Under the pieces are notes generated by a model. It ran no database searches. It saw only the letters and a program-made list of their open reading frames with translations, and had not been told where the DNA came from. A DNA stretch of 55,580 nucleotides. Origin: Clostridiales bacterium. GTDB taxonomy: Bacteria > Bacillota > Clostridia > Christensenellales > Aristaeellaceae. The stretch covers positions 1 to 55,580 of the forward strand of contig JAAYDR010000027.1 of NCBI GenBank assembly GCA_012729115.1, written 5' to 3'. This document shows positions 41,499 through 52,672 of the stretch, piece after piece (the first letter of the stretch is position 1; each line of letters begins with the position of its first letter). The translations under genes were made by a program, and so were the position numbers.

Positions 41499-41930
41499 TT
41501 ACAGGCCCCGTACTTCCTCCTGGGAAAGGAGCTTAACCCCCGCCTCCAGCAGGATCTTCTCCGCTTCAGGGAGCCGGTCCACCCGGAAGATGATCAGCGC
41601 GTGGTCGCCCGCATTTCGCACAAAGCTGTACAGATACTCCACCACGATCTGATGCTCCGCCAGTTGCGCCAGCACCCAGGCCAGCCCGCCGGGTTTGTCC
41701 GGCACGGACACCGCCAGCACGTCGGTGAGCTTTACTGTGTAGCCATTCTCGGAAAGCAGCTTCACCGCGCTTTCATAATCCGCCACGATACCCCGCAGGA
41801 TGCCAAAATGGGTGGTATCCGCCACGGACAGGGATACGAGATCGATGTGGTGATCTCCCAGCAACTTGGTAAAATGCGCCAGCTTGCCCGGCGTATTTTC
41901 AATGAAAACGGAAATCTGTTTCACGTACAT
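41499..41930 (-). CDS. tandem ACT-domain protein
   Basis: A 143-residue protein made of two ACT domains (YVKQISVFIENTPGKLAHFTK and VLAVSVPDKPGGLAWVLAQL), without a catalytic part. Such proteins bind amino acids and frequently accompany phenylacetate-CoA ligase and indolepyruvate oxidoreductase genes, as here. A sensory role in aromatic amino-acid catabolism is inferred. ATG at 41930 follows GGAGG by 8 nt; 80 nt after the upstream paaK gene. Confidence 0.85.
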   Translation of the reverse strand: MYVKQISVFIENTPGKLAHFTKLLGDHHIDLVSLSVADTTHFGILRGIVADYESAVKLLSENGYTVKLTDVLAVSVPDKPGGLAWVLAQLAEHQIVVEYLYSFVRNAGDHALIIFRVDRLPEAEKILLEAGVKLLSQEEVRGL

Positions 41931-42010
41931 CATCCGCACCTCCGCTCGATTTAATCCCATCTTCCATTATATCACGGCATTGGATATTCCAGGCAAGGAA
42001 ATTACAAGGA

Positions 42011-43321
<1,311 letters not shown>

Positions 43322-43339
43322 GTTTTTTCACCCATCCTT

Positions 43340-43954
43340 TCATTGTGGGATTGCGGCACCGGGGGCTTGGCGCACGCCATCCGCGTACGCGGCCCCCTTG
43401 GTAAACGCCGCGATGTTCACCGACAATGTAGCTCTGGGCACACTCAGGGCGATTGCCTGTTCCCAGGCTTCTCTGGCAAAGGGCAGGTACCGGCTGAGCA
43501 TCCCCAGCAGTACCAGATTCACTGCTTTTTGGTTTCCGGCCTCCAAGGCCAGAGCCAAGGCATCCACCTTCACCACCGGGTGGTTCCCCAGGGCAATGAA
43601 GGGATCGGAAGGATATTCCGCGGATCCGGTAATCACCGACATGGGCGCAATCCTCTGGGTGCTGGTGATGGCGATGCCGCCTGGTTTCAGATAGGAGGCG
43701 GCCCGGGCAGCTTCGACGGCTTCAAAGCTCACCAGAAAATCCGCCTGCCCGACGGACACCAAAGGCGCATGGATTTGCTCCCCCACTCGCACATGGGTGA
43801 TGACACTGCCGCCCCGCTGGCTCATTCCATGGACCTCGCTCACCTTGACCTGGCAGCCCGCCGACATGGCAAGCCGTCCCAAGATCTTGCTGGCCAGAAG
43901 CGTTCCCTGGCCGCCCACACCCACGATGACCAAATCAAACCTCGGCTTGTTCAT
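43340..43954 (-). CDS. iorB: indolepyruvate:ferredoxin oxidoreductase, beta subunit
   Basis: The gamma-type subunit of the aryl-pyruvate oxidoreductase (about 204 residues), with DLVIVGVGGQGTLLASKILG and the VSEVHGMSQRGGSVITHVR segment. Together with IorA it oxidatively decarboxylates aryl pyruvates to aryl-acetyl-CoA with ferredoxin. Two consecutive ATGs overlap or abut the iorA stop (43957 and 43954); the second has better spacing to GGGGAGG. Confidence 0.94.
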   Translation of the reverse strand: MNKPRFDLVIVGVGGQGTLLASKILGRLAMSAGCQVKVSEVHGMSQRGGSVITHVRVGEQIHAPLVSVGQADFLVSFEAVEAARAASYLKPGGIAITSTQRIAPMSVITGSAEYPSDPFIALGNHPVVKVDALALALEAGNQKAVNLVLLGMLSRYLPFAREAWEQAIALSVPRATLSVNIAAFTKGAAYADGVRQAPGAAIPQ

Positions 43955-45753
43955 CATGCATCCTCCCCGCTGCGGATGGCCCCAAAGGGGCACACCTGCG
44001 TACACAGGCCACAGCTGCTGCACTGGGCCGGATCAATGGCCGCCTGCTGATTCTTGCGCCGGATGGCCGGGCAGGAGATCTTTACACACTGGCCGCAGCT
44101 TTTGCAGTCCCGGATCACATGGGCTGGCCGGGTTTTCCGTTCCAAAAGGGCGCAGGGCCTGCGAGCAATAATCACACTCACCGCGTTCCGGGCGGTTTCC
44201 TCCCGCAGCGCGGCCTCGGTCTGCTTGATGTCAAAGGGATCCACCACCCGTACATGCTGGACACCGCAGCCCAGAACGAATTTCTCCAGATCCACCTGGG
44301 GAGCCGGGTTGCCGTGGATGTCCACGCCGGTGGAGGGGTTTTGCTGATGGCCGGTCATGCCGGTAATGCGGTTATCCAAAATCAGTACGGTGATGGCGGA
44401 CCGGCCGTACACCGCGTCAATCAGGGGTGTGATCCCGCTGTGCAGGAAGGTGCTGTCCCCCAGCACGGCCACCGTACCCTTGGAGAACTCCTTGCCTCTG
44501 GCCCTCTCCGCACCGCTGGCCATCCCGATGCTGGCACCCATGCACAGGCAGGCGTCCATGGCGGAAAGGGGAGCCAGCGCGGCCAGGGTATAGCAGCCAA
44601 TGTCTCCCATCACGCGGAGTTTCAGCTTTTTGACCACATGAAAGATGCCCCTGTGAGGACAGCCGGGGCAGAGCACCGGCGGGCGGGCGGGCAGGTCGTC
44701 CTGGACCTGGGAGGGCAGTTTCACCCCAAGCACGGCAGAGCGCACTTTTTCCGTGGAGAGCTCTCCCTGATCCCCTGTCAAAACCTTTCCCTCCACCAAC
44801 AACCCGGCGGCGGCAACATCCTTTTCAATCAGGCCTTCCAGTTCTTCAATCACAAGGAGCCGTTTCACTTGAGAGGCAAAATCCGAAATGAGCTTCATGG
44901 GCAGGGGATACACCATACCCAGCTTCAGCACGCTGGCCGTGGGCAGCGCTTCCCGTACATACTGGTAACTGCAACCGCTGGTAATGACGCCAACATCCTT
45001 CTCCCGCCATTCCAACCGGTTGATGGGCATACGGTTGGCAGCTTCCGCCAGAAAGCTTTCCCGCTGTTCCACCTTACCATGACGTTTGCGGGCCATGCCG
45101 GGCATCATTACATATTTCATGACGTCCTTTTCATAGGGCTTAAGTTCCGCCTGCCTGCGTTCCCCTACGGTGACCGGGCTTCTGGAGTGGGCGATTCGGG
45201 TGGTAAGGCGCAGGAAAACAGGGGTATCCAATTCCTCGCTCATCTGAAAGGCGATTTTGGTATACTCAAGGCATTCCTGGCTGTCGGCAGGTTCCAGCAT
45301 GGGGATGTGAGCGGCCCTTGCGTAGTACCGGCTGTCCTGCTCGTTCTGGCTGCTGTGCATGGCCGGATCATCCGCGCATACAATCACCATCCCCGCGTTA
45401 ACCCCGGTATAGGCGGCGGTGAACAGCGGATCGGCCGCCACATTCACGCCCACATGTTTCATACAGGTCATTGCCCTGGCACCGGCCATGGCTGCTCCAA
45501 AGGCTACTTCGGTGGCCACCTTCTCGTTGGTGGCCCATTGGCAGTTGATCTCCTCATAGTTGGCGGCGGCTTCCGTAATCTCCGTGCTGGGCGTGCCAGG
45601 ATAGCTGGAGATCACCCGCACGCCGGCCTCCCACGCGCCCCGTGCCACAGCCTCGTTTCCAAGCATCAAACGGGTTTCCGGCCTGGGTTCCGCCTCCTGG
45701 ACGCCCCCAAAAACCGCCTGAGCCAGCCGCTCCGCAGGAATGAACTTTTCCAA
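43954..45753 (-). CDS. iorA: indolepyruvate:ferredoxin oxidoreductase, alpha subunit
   Basis: The catalytic subunit of 599 residues. It shows an N-terminal pyrimidine domain (GNEAVARGAWEAGVRVISSYPGTPSTEI), a TPP-binding domain (MGDIGCYTLA...), and a C-terminal ferredoxin-like domain with two clusters (CKSCGQCVKISCP and CSSCGLCTQVCPFGAI). It takes transaminated Trp, Phe or Tyr. The reduced ferredoxin could feed NfnAB encoded in this window. It starts 15 nt after the second paaK gene. Confidence 0.96.
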   Translation of the reverse strand: MEKFIPAERLAQAVFGGVQEAEPRPETRLMLGNEAVARGAWEAGVRVISSYPGTPSTEITEAAANYEEINCQWATNEKVATEVAFGAAMAGARAMTCMKHVGVNVAADPLFTAAYTGVNAGMVIVCADDPAMHSSQNEQDSRYYARAAHIPMLEPADSQECLEYTKIAFQMSEELDTPVFLRLTTRIAHSRSPVTVGERRQAELKPYEKDVMKYVMMPGMARKRHGKVEQRESFLAEAANRMPINRLEWREKDVGVITSGCSYQYVREALPTASVLKLGMVYPLPMKLISDFASQVKRLLVIEELEGLIEKDVAAAGLLVEGKVLTGDQGELSTEKVRSAVLGVKLPSQVQDDLPARPPVLCPGCPHRGIFHVVKKLKLRVMGDIGCYTLAALAPLSAMDACLCMGASIGMASGAERARGKEFSKGTVAVLGDSTFLHSGITPLIDAVYGRSAITVLILDNRITGMTGHQQNPSTGVDIHGNPAPQVDLEKFVLGCGVQHVRVVDPFDIKQTEAALREETARNAVSVIIARRPCALLERKTRPAHVIRDCKSCGQCVKISCPAIRRKNQQAAIDPAQCSSCGLCTQVCPFGAIRSGEDA

Positions 45754-45768
45754 GAGTCATCGTCCCCC

Positions 45769-47061
45769 TTACCGCAAATCGGTCACCCGTTTGGCTTTCC
45801 CCTCAAAACGCTTGAGCGTGTAGGGGGAAACCAGCGTGACCTCCACATCCAAATTGAGCACGGTTCTCAAATCGGCCCGCAGCTTGTTGTGCAGCGCTTC
45901 CAGCTCGCTGTAGCGGTCCAATAGCCCTGCGTCCACCAGTTCCACCTTAACTTGCAAATGATCCACATAGTTGGGCCTGGTTACAATGATCTCATAATGA
46001 GGGCCAATGCCCCTCTGCCCCACCAACACGCTTTCAATCTGGGAAGGAAACACATTAACCCCGCGGATGATGAGCATATCGTCGCTGCGGCCCTTGACCT
46101 TCTCCATACGGATCTGGGTGCGGCCGCAGGCGCAGGGCTCGGGGATCAGGCGGGTGATGTCCCGGGTTCGGTAGCGCAGGGAGGGCTGGGCCTCCTTGCT
46201 GAGGGTAGTGAGCACCAACTCCCCCTGTTCCCCCAGGGGCAGGGGCTCCTCCGTATCCGGGTCGATGATCTCCGGCAAAAAATAGTCCTCATTGATGTGC
46301 ATGCCGCACTTGTATTCGCATTCCCCTGATACGCCGGGACCCAGCACCTCGGTGAGCCCGTAGTTTTCGGTGGCAAGGATGTGGAAGCGCCTCTCCAGCT
46401 CCGCCCGCATTTCCTCGGTGCTGCCCTCGCCGCCAAAGAGGCCCACCCTGAGACGGATGTGCCTGAGCGCATCCAGTTTCTCAGCCATTTCCGCAAGGTA
46501 CATGGCATAACTTGGGGTGGCAATCAGGGCGGTGGCTCCGAAATCCCGCATGATTTGAATCTGCCGCTCCGTATTGCCGCCGGAAATGGGAATGATGGCC
46601 GCACCGATCTTCTCCAGCCCGCCGTGAAGGCCAAACGCTCCGGTAAACAGCGTATATCCAAAGGAAATCTGGGCCACATCTTCCTGGGTGACACCTCCGG
46701 CGGTCGCCAAACGGGCGATGCTTTCCGCCCACATGGAAAGGTCGCCCCGGGTATACCCTGCGGTGATGGGCTGCCCCGTGGTTCCGCTGCTGGCGTGAAT
46801 GCGCACCACATCCCGCATGGGGACGGCCAGCAGTTTGAAGGGATACTGCTCCCGCAACTCCTGCTTGCAGGTCAGAGGGATTTTGGTTATATCCTTCAGG
46901 GACTCAATATCAGAGGGCTTCACGCCCGCCTTGTCCATCTTTTCCCGGTACATGGGCACATGGTCATATGCAGTGCGAACGGTATTCTTAAGCCGCTCCA
47001 GTTGTATATTATCCATCCCGCGCCGGGTCGCGCATTCCATTGCCGGATTCCAAATCGCCAT
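45769..47061 (-). CDS. paaK: phenylacetate-CoA ligase family protein (copy 2)
   Basis: A 430-residue paralogue of the enzyme at 42011-43321 with [34 protein letters not shown] and [19 protein letters not shown]. It is the first gene of the aryl-pyruvate operon. The gene starts with ATG behind GGAG. The two ligases differ enough throughout to suggest different aryl substrates rather than recent duplication. Confidence 0.92.
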   Translation of the reverse strand: MAIWNPAMECATRRGMDNIQLERLKNTVRTAYDHVPMYREKMDKAGVKPSDIESLKDITKIPLTCKQELREQYPFKLLAVPMRDVVRIHASSGTTGQPITAGYTRGDLSMWAESIARLATAGGVTQEDVAQISFGYTLFTGAFGLHGGLEKIGAAIIPISGGNTERQIQIMRDFGATALIATPSYAMYLAEMAEKLDALRHIRLRVGLFGGEGSTEEMRAELERRFHILATENYGLTEVLGPGVSGECEYKCGMHINEDYFLPEIIDPDTEEPLPLGEQGELVLTTLSKEAQPSLRYRTRDITRLIPEPCACGRTQIRMEKVKGRSDDMLIIRGVNVFPSQIESVLVGQRGIGPHYEIIVTRPNYVDHLQVKVELVDAGLLDRYSELEALHNKLRADLRTVLNLDVEVTLVSPYTLKRFEGKAKRVTDLR

Positions 47062-47361
47062 CCTGGCCCTCTCCTTCCAAACTACATCTCAATGCGCCGC
47101 TGATCCCTGCCATCCTTCCGTGCTGCCGCTGCCTTTGATCCCGTGAAATGGCTACATGTAAGGAACAGTATAGCATAATGGAAATTGAAAGGAAAGGCTT
47201 GGGCCTGTATTTCAGGTGCATTCAAAAAGCTGCTTGGATACAATGGAATTTAAACAAAAAAAGAGTCTGCATGAATGTAAAACAAGCACGCAGGCTCTGT
47301 TAATGCTGAACTGCCGCAACCCATGTTGTAGGGTGACATACAGCGCCCATGTTTCTGGAAC
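47062..47361. promoter_or_regulatory. intergenic region: promoter of the aryl-pyruvate operon and end of malic enzyme
   Basis: On the minus strand an extended -10 (TGCTATACT, TATACT at 47172-47167) lies about 105 nt before the paaK ATG; no strong -35 is visible. The malic-enzyme terminator lies at 47254-47298. Nothing else is recognised in these 300 nt. Confidence 0.5.
47254..47298 (-). terminator. intrinsic terminator of the malic enzyme gene
   Basis: On the minus strand AGAGCCTGC and GCAGACTCT pair (one mismatch) around a 19-nt loop and run directly into seven T residues. Confidence 0.8.
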
Positions 47362-48561
47362 TTACAGCCTATCCGCCTCTTCTGTAAGCGGGAGCCGCGC
47401 AACACCGGTGCGCACGGCCGCCTGGGCAACGGCCTTGGCCACAGCCACCCCCACCCTGCGGTCAAAAGCAGCCGGCAGAATATAGCTGGAGGACAGCTCC
47501 CTGTCGCTGACCAGAGAGGCGATGGCATAGGAGGCCGCCATTTTCATATCGTCATTGATATCTTTTGCCCGCACATCCAAAGCCCCCCTGAAAATGCCAG
47601 GGAATGCAAGCACATTGTTTATCTGGTTGTCAAAATCGCTCCGCCCGGTACCCACTACCGCCGCGCCCGCTGCAAGAGCCAGTTCAGGCATGATCTCCGG
47701 CTCGGGGTTGGCCATGGGGAACACCACAGGCCGGGCGGCCATGGAGCGGACCATCTCCTGGGTGACGACGTTGGACACGGATACACCCACAAAGGCATCC
47801 GCCCCTTTGAGAGCATCGGCCAGGCCGCCGCGGACATTGCGTTTGTTGGTGGTTCGGCACATTTCCATCTGGGCAGCACTTTGAAGGCTATTGCTTTCCT
47901 CCAAAATGCCCGAGCGGTCCACCAAAACAATGTCCCCAATCCCCATCTTCTGCAAATGCCTGGCAATGGCGATTCCGGCGGAACCGGCGCCATTGATAAC
48001 GCAGCAAATGTCCTCCATTCTTTTGTGAATCAGCTTCAGGGCATTGAGCATGGCGGCAGCTACCACCACAGCCGTACCGTGCTGGTCGTCATGAAACACC
48101 GGAATATCGCACAGTTCCTTGAGCCGGCGCTCCACCTCAAAGCAACGGGGAGCTGCGATGTCCTCCAAATTGATTCCGCCAAAGCTGCCGGAGAGCAGAT
48201 AAATACACCGGACCAACTCATCCACATCCTTGGTTTTAAGACACAGGGGGATGGCGTCCACATCGGCAAATTCCTTAAAAAGCAGGCACTTGCCCTCCAT
48301 GACCGGCATCCCCGCCTCCGGGCCGATATCACCCAGACCCAGCACCGACGTTCCGTCCGTGATGACGGCCACCAGGTTGTGGCGGCGGGTCAGTTCAAAA
48401 CTTTTCTCCGGGTTGTCCCGGATCTCCAGGCAAGGCTGGGCGACACCCGGCGTGTAGGCCAAAGACAACTCTTCCCGGCTGCTCACGTGAACGCGGGGCG
48501 TGATCTCCAGCTTCCCTCCCCATTCGTAATGTTTTTTTAAAGATTCCTCCCTGATGTCCAT
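47362..48561 (-). CDS. malic enzyme (malate dehydrogenase, oxaloacetate-decarboxylating)
   Basis: Oxidatively decarboxylates malate to pyruvate. The 399 residues correspond to the short bacterial form without a phosphotransacetylase domain. Visible are the catalytic tyrosine segment LAYTPGVAQPC, TDGTSVLGLGDIGPEAGMPVMEGK, the metal-binding FHDDQHGTA and a Rossmann motif (GAGSAGIAIARHL). NAD versus NADP preference cannot be read safely. ATG at 48561 follows AGGAG. It stands between the glycogen and aryl-pyruvate operons. Confidence 0.94.
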   Translation of the reverse strand: MDIREESLKKHYEWGGKLEITPRVHVSSREELSLAYTPGVAQPCLEIRDNPEKSFELTRRHNLVAVITDGTSVLGLGDIGPEAGMPVMEGKCLLFKEFADVDAIPLCLKTKDVDELVRCIYLLSGSFGGINLEDIAAPRCFEVERRLKELCDIPVFHDDQHGTAVVVAAAMLNALKLIHKRMEDICCVINGAGSAGIAIARHLQKMGIGDIVLVDRSGILEESNSLQSAAQMEMCRTTNKRNVRGGLADALKGADAFVGVSVSNVVTQEMVRSMAARPVVFPMANPEPEIMPELALAAGAAVVGTGRSDFDNQINNVLAFPGIFRGALDVRAKDINDDMKMAASYAIASLVSDRELSSSYILPAAFDRRVGVAVAKAVAQAAVRTGVARLPLTEEADRL

Positions 48562-48624
48562 TCCCTCATCACTCCTGATCCTTATCAAGTATCATGCCCC
48601 GGACAAGGGCTGCCCCCACAAACG

Positions 48625-48650
48625 GGCGGCTCCCCCGCGGGGAAGCCGCC
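48625..48650 (-). terminator. GC-rich hairpin downstream of glgA
   Basis: GGCGGCT(T)CCCC and its complement form a 12-bp stem with one mismatch and a 2-nt loop. The following CGTTTG is a poor T-tract, so it is a probable but imperfect end of the glg operon. Confidence 0.6.
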
Positions 48651-48693
48651 TAAATCATCCAGGGCCATGGTTCAAACCTCACAACCGTTCCGC

Positions 48694-50136
48694 TTACTCC
48701 TGCTTTACCAACTTGCTGAAAATGGCCAAATACTCCTGGGCGCTGTGGGCCCAGCTGTAATCCCCCTCCATGCCGCGAACGCGCAGGGTGTGGATAACAT
48801 CCTTTTCTTTCTTGAAATAGTACAGAGCCCGGCGGATCACCGCCAGCATGTCATGGGCGTTGTAGTTGAGGAAGGTGAAGCCATTGCCATTGCCCTCAAA
48901 CTCATTGTAGCTGAGCACCGTGTCCCGAAGGCCCCCCGTCTCCCGGACGATGGGCACCGTGCCGTAGCGCATGGCGATCATCTGGCTGAGGCCGCAGGGC
49001 TCAAACAGGGAGGGCATCAGAAAGAAATCCGCACCCGCATAAAGCTTGTGGGCCAGCTCATGGTCCATGGCAAAGCGTGCCGCAATCTTGCCGCGATGCT
49101 GCTGCTCCGCCCAACTGAACAGGTTGGTATAGCGGGCGTCGCCCATGCCCAGCACCGCCAGCTGCACGTTTTCATCCATGAAGTCGCTGAGCACGCAATC
49201 CACCAGGTCCAAGCCTTTCTGGTTGGTGAGACGGCCCACCATGGCGATCAGCGGGATGTCCTCGTTGACCTCCAGGCCCAGTTCCTGCTGCAGCCGCCTC
49301 TTGTTCTCAGCTTTGCCCCCAAGATCCTCCCTGCTGTAATTGGCATAGATCATGGGATCGGTTTCCGGGTCGTATTCCTGAACGTCAATTCCATTGAGCA
49401 CCCCGTACAGGCTGTCCCTGCGAGAGCGGATGAGTCCATCCAGCCGCTCGCCGTAGTACGCGGTGGTAATCTCCTCCGCATAGCTGGGGCTTACGGTGGA
49501 GATGGCGTCGCTGTATACCAGGCCAGCCTTCATGAAGTTGGCGCAGCCAAAGCACTCCAGCTTGTCCGCGCTCCAAAGGCCGTCCCCCAGGCCCAGCACG
49601 TCCTGGACCTCCTTGATGCCAAATATCCCCTGATACTGCAGGTTATGGATGGTGAAGACGCTCCTGATCCCGGCATAGAAGGGCAAATGAGCGTACTGGA
49701 TCTTCATGAGCGCCGGTATCATGCCGCTCTGCCAGTCATGGGCATGGAGGATGTCCGGCTGGAACTCCAGCAGCGGCAGGGCGTTGAGCATAGCCCGGCA
49801 AAAAAAGCCGAAGCGCTCATACTCATCCCCGCCCAGGCCATAGATATAGGACCGCCCGAAGTAGTACTTGTTGTCCAGAAAATAGTAGATGACCCCATCC
49901 TTTTTCAGCATATGGATGCCGCAGTACTGCCGCCGCCATCCCAGCTGTACGTCAAAGTGCAGCTGAAACTGCATCTTTTCCTGCCATTCCTGGCCAATGG
50001 CCGTGTACATGGGCATCATAACCCTTACGTCATGCCCCTTTTTCGCCAACACCGGAGCCAGGGAACCCACCACGTCCGCCAGGCCGCCGGTTTTCACAAA
50101 GGGTACGCACTCGCTGGCGGTGAAGAGAATATTCAT
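48694..50136 (-). CDS. glgA: glycogen synthase (ADP-glucose type)
   Basis: A GT5 glycosyltransferase of 480 residues that extends alpha-1,4-glucan from ADP-glucose. The N-terminal KTGGLADVVGSLAP carries the ADP-glucose-binding lysine, and the C-terminal nucleotide site is SLFEPCGLSQMIAMRYG with TGGLRDTV. ATG follows AAGGAGG. It is the last gene of the glg operon, 34 nt after glgD. Confidence 0.97.
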   Translation of the reverse strand: MNILFTASECVPFVKTGGLADVVGSLAPVLAKKGHDVRVMMPMYTAIGQEWQEKMQFQLHFDVQLGWRRQYCGIHMLKKDGVIYYFLDNKYYFGRSYIYGLGGDEYERFGFFCRAMLNALPLLEFQPDILHAHDWQSGMIPALMKIQYAHLPFYAGIRSVFTIHNLQYQGIFGIKEVQDVLGLGDGLWSADKLECFGCANFMKAGLVYSDAISTVSPSYAEEITTAYYGERLDGLIRSRRDSLYGVLNGIDVQEYDPETDPMIYANYSREDLGGKAENKRRLQQELGLEVNEDIPLIAMVGRLTNQKGLDLVDCVLSDFMDENVQLAVLGMGDARYTNLFSWAEQQHRGKIAARFAMDHELAHKLYAGADFFLMPSLFEPCGLSQMIAMRYGTVPIVRETGGLRDTVLSYNEFEGNGNGFTFLNYNAHDMLAVIRRALYYFKKEKDVIHTLRVRGMEGDYSWAHSAQEYLAIFSKLVKQE

Positions 50137-50170
50137 AAAGCCCCCTCCTTTGCTGCTGCCCTTGAGCGCC

Positions 50171-51292
50171 TCAGATCATCATATTTTTAGAAATCACGAT
50201 GGGATACCCTCGCGGACCCACCAGCGTGCCGCCCTTCTTGATGACCGCCTGTTTGTCCAGGATGCAGTTCTCCAGCTTCACGCCTTCCTCCACCACGCTG
50301 TCCTGCATGAGAATGGAGTTTTTAACCACCGCGCCCTTGCCGATGCGAACCCCCCGAAACAGCACGCTGTGCTCCACCGTTCCGTCGATGATACAGCCAT
50401 CCGCCACGATGGAGTGGGAGATCTTCGCATGCTCCATGTACCGGGCAGACAGCTCGTCCCGTACCTTTGTGTACACCGGGCGGTCCTCCCGAAAGATCTC
50501 ATGGCGCACCTGGGGACTTACGATCTCCATGTTCAGCTCGAAGTAACTGCGGATGCTGTCCAGGCGGAAGCAGGGCTCCTTGTATTCATACCCGGCCACC
50601 CGCATCCCTGCGTCCCGCACCATCCTCTGGATCACGTTGCGGGTAAGATCGTGATAGCCATGGGCCGCGCCCCGGTCCACCAAATCCAGCAGCAAATCCT
50701 TGCGCATGAAAATCACGTCCATGCTGGCGCTGGGATAGCGGGGCTTGGTGGGATCGATCTCCATGTCCACGATGAGGCCGTTCTCATCCACATCGAAATA
50801 GACCCCGTACTCCGGCCGCTGCATCTCCCTGCGGTTGGTGTACAGCATGGTAACTTCCGCACCGCTTCTGGTGTGCGCTTCAAACATATCCCGAAAGTCT
50901 GCATTAAACAGGATCAGGCTATTGCTCAGCAGCACGTACTCCTGGCGGCTGCGGCGCAGATACCCCATGTTGGAATGCAGCGCATCCAGAGAGCCGTTGT
51001 ACACACCCACATTCTCCCGGGTAAGAAAGGGCGGCAGGATGTACAATCCGTCGTTTTTCCCGTGCAGATCCCATTCCTTGCCGCTGCCCAGATGGTCCAT
51101 CAGGCTGTGGTAGTTCTTTTGCATAATGACGCCCACATTCTTGATGCCGCTGTTGACCATACTGCTCACCAGAAAGTCGATCACCCGGTACCGCCCGGCC
51201 ACCGGTGTGGCAGCCACAGCCCTCTGAAGGGTCAACTCCCGCAAAAAGGAATCCTTCTCCCCTGTATAAATCACGCCCATCACGTTTTTCAT
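50171..51292 (-). CDS. glgD: glucose-1-phosphate adenylyltransferase, GlgD subunit
   Basis: A 373-residue homologue of GlgC that acts as the regulatory partner in Bacillota. The N-terminal nucleotide loop is degenerate (MGVIYTGEKDSFLRELTLQR in place of the GGxGxRL motif seen in GlgC). The C-terminal left-handed beta-helix has hexapeptide-type repeats. ATG at 51292 follows GGAGGG; in-frame sequence further upstream lies inside glgC. Confidence 0.95.
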   Translation of the reverse strand: MKNVMGVIYTGEKDSFLRELTLQRAVAATPVAGRYRVIDFLVSSMVNSGIKNVGVIMQKNYHSLMDHLGSGKEWDLHGKNDGLYILPPFLTRENVGVYNGSLDALHSNMGYLRRSRQEYVLLSNSLILFNADFRDMFEAHTRSGAEVTMLYTNRREMQRPEYGVYFDVDENGLIVDMEIDPTKPRYPSASMDVIFMRKDLLLDLVDRGAAHGYHDLTRNVIQRMVRDAGMRVAGYEYKEPCFRLDSIRSYFELNMEIVSPQVRHEIFREDRPVYTKVRDELSARYMEHAKISHSIVADGCIIDGTVEHSVLFRGVRIGKGAVVKNSILMQDSVVEEGVKLENCILDKQAVIKKGGTLVGPRGYPIVISKNMMI

Positions 51293-51323
51293 CGCGCATT
51301 CCCTCCTTTTGGCCATCTGGGGC

Positions 51324-52496
51324 TTAGCGGTCCCTCTGCTCTCCGGCTTTGACAAAAGCGCCGGGGGGAAGGACGACTTTTTCACCCACCACCGCAATGG
51401 CGCCGGAATCCTCGCCCACCACAGCACCCGCGCCGATGACCGCGTGCTCCGCCACAATGGCGCGTTTCACCTGCGCTCCCCGCTCAATCACTGCGCCGGG
51501 CATCACCACACTGTCCACCACGCTGGCACCCTCCTTGAGGATCACGCCTGCAAAGAGTACGCTCCGGTCCACCTTGCCATAAACCTCACAGCCCTCGGTG
51601 ATCAGGCAGTTGTGGACCACAGCGCCTTCCGCAACATAGTGGGGGGCCATGCCGGGATTGCGGCCGTAGATGCGCCAGGTGCTGTCATACAGATCAATGG
51701 GCATTGGCATCTGCAGCAGATCCATATTGGCCTCCCACAGGCTTTCGATGGTTCCCACATCCTTCCAGTACCCCTCAAAGCTGTAGGCAAAAATCTTCTC
51801 CCTGTCCGCAAGCATTTTGGGGATGATGTTCTTGCCAAAATCGTTGGAGCTGGTTTTGTCTGCCGCGTCGGCAAGCAAGTAGCTGCGCAGCTTCTCCCAG
51901 GTGAAGATGTACACGCCCATGCTGGCCTTGTTGCTCCTGGCCTTTTTGGGTTTCTCCTCAAACTCGGTGATGGCCCCGTCCGGGGCGGTATTCATGATGC
52001 CAAAGCGGCTGGTTTCCTCCCAGGGGACCTCCCGCACGGCAATGGTGCCGTCCGCTCCCTTTTTGATATGGTACTGGAGCATGGCGTTGTAGTCCATCTT
52101 GTAGATGTGGTCGCCGCTTAAAATCAAAACATAATCCGTATTGAACTGCTCGATAAAGGCCAGGTTCTGATAAATGGCGTTGGCCGTGCCGGAATACCAC
52201 TCCCCCGTTTTTCCCTTGACATAAGGCGGCAGTACATAGACGCCGCCATGGGCCAGGTCCAGGTCCCAGGGAGAGCCGCTGCCGATATAGGCGTTGAGCT
52301 CCAAGGGCTGATACTGGGTCAGCACGCCCACCACGTCGATTCCGCTGTTGGCGCAGTTGCTCAGCGGAAAATCGATGATGCGGTATTTTCCGCCATAGGG
52401 AATGGCCGGCTTGGCCATATTCGCCGTCAGAATACCCAAGCGGCTGCCCTGGCCCCCTGCCAGCAGCATTGCGATGCACTGTTTTTTCTTCATCAT
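51324..52496 (-). CDS. glgC: glucose-1-phosphate adenylyltransferase, catalytic subunit
   Basis: Makes ADP-glucose from glucose-1-phosphate and ATP. The 390 residues show the intact catalytic loop [35 protein letters not shown], the [10 protein letters not shown] metal site and the C-terminal beta-helix. The ATG at 52496 overlaps the stop of the upstream 59-residue ORF by 4 nt (a second ATG follows at once); AAAGGAG lies about 11 nt upstream. Confidence 0.96.
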   Translation of the reverse strand: MMKKKQCIAMLLAGGQGSRLGILTANMAKPAIPYGGKYRIIDFPLSNCANSGIDVVGVLTQYQPLELNAYIGSGSPWDLDLAHGGVYVLPPYVKGKTGEWYSGTANAIYQNLAFIEQFNTDYVLILSGDHIYKMDYNAMLQYHIKKGADGTIAVREVPWEETSRFGIMNTAPDGAITEFEEKPKKARSNKASMGVYIFTWEKLRSYLLADAADKTSSNDFGKNIIPKMLADREKIFAYSFEGYWKDVGTIESLWEANMDLLQMPMPIDLYDSTWRIYGRNPGMAPHYVAEGAVVHNCLITEGCEVYGKVDRSVLFAGVILKEGASVVDSVVMPGAVIERGAQVKRAIVAEHAVIGAGAVVGEDSGAIAVVGEKVVLPPGAFVKAGEQRDR

Positions 52497-52672
52497 GGGT
52501 AGAACAGCTCCTTTGGTCGTGATCTCTTGAATCCCACCGGGGTATATCCCTGACTGAGCATGTATATAAGGTCGGCGGAGAGGAAGGCCGCCTCCGGGTA
52601 CCATAGGAATTCGTCATCGGGCCGGCTTTTTCCTTCGATGAAACAAGGTTCCTGGCACGAAGATGGAAACAT
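52493..52672 (-). CDS. 59-residue ORF between glgB and glgC, unknown function
   Basis: A small ORF that exactly bridges glgB and glgC. Its ATG overlaps the glgB stop (TGATG) with AGGA 7 nt upstream, and its TGA overlaps the glgC ATG (ATGA). The product begins [14 protein letters not shown], holds an aromatic central part ([18 protein letters not shown]) and ends in a basic [11 protein letters not shown]. It contains two cysteines and no clear signal or full membrane helix. Both junctions being coupling-type overlaps, and the absence of gaps, argue for translation. I know no matching family. Confidence 0.6.
   Translation of the reverse strand: MFPSSCQEPCFIEGKSRPDDEFLWYPEAAFLSADLIYMLSQGYTPVGFKRSRPKELFYP

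Noticed and set aside
44119-45924. Open frame of about 600 codons on the plus strand
   Set aside because: Antisense shadow of iorA, whose minus-strand domains and cluster motifs are complete.
48667-50190. Open frame of about 500 codons on the plus strand
   Set aside because: Antisense to glgA; composition of a shadow frame.
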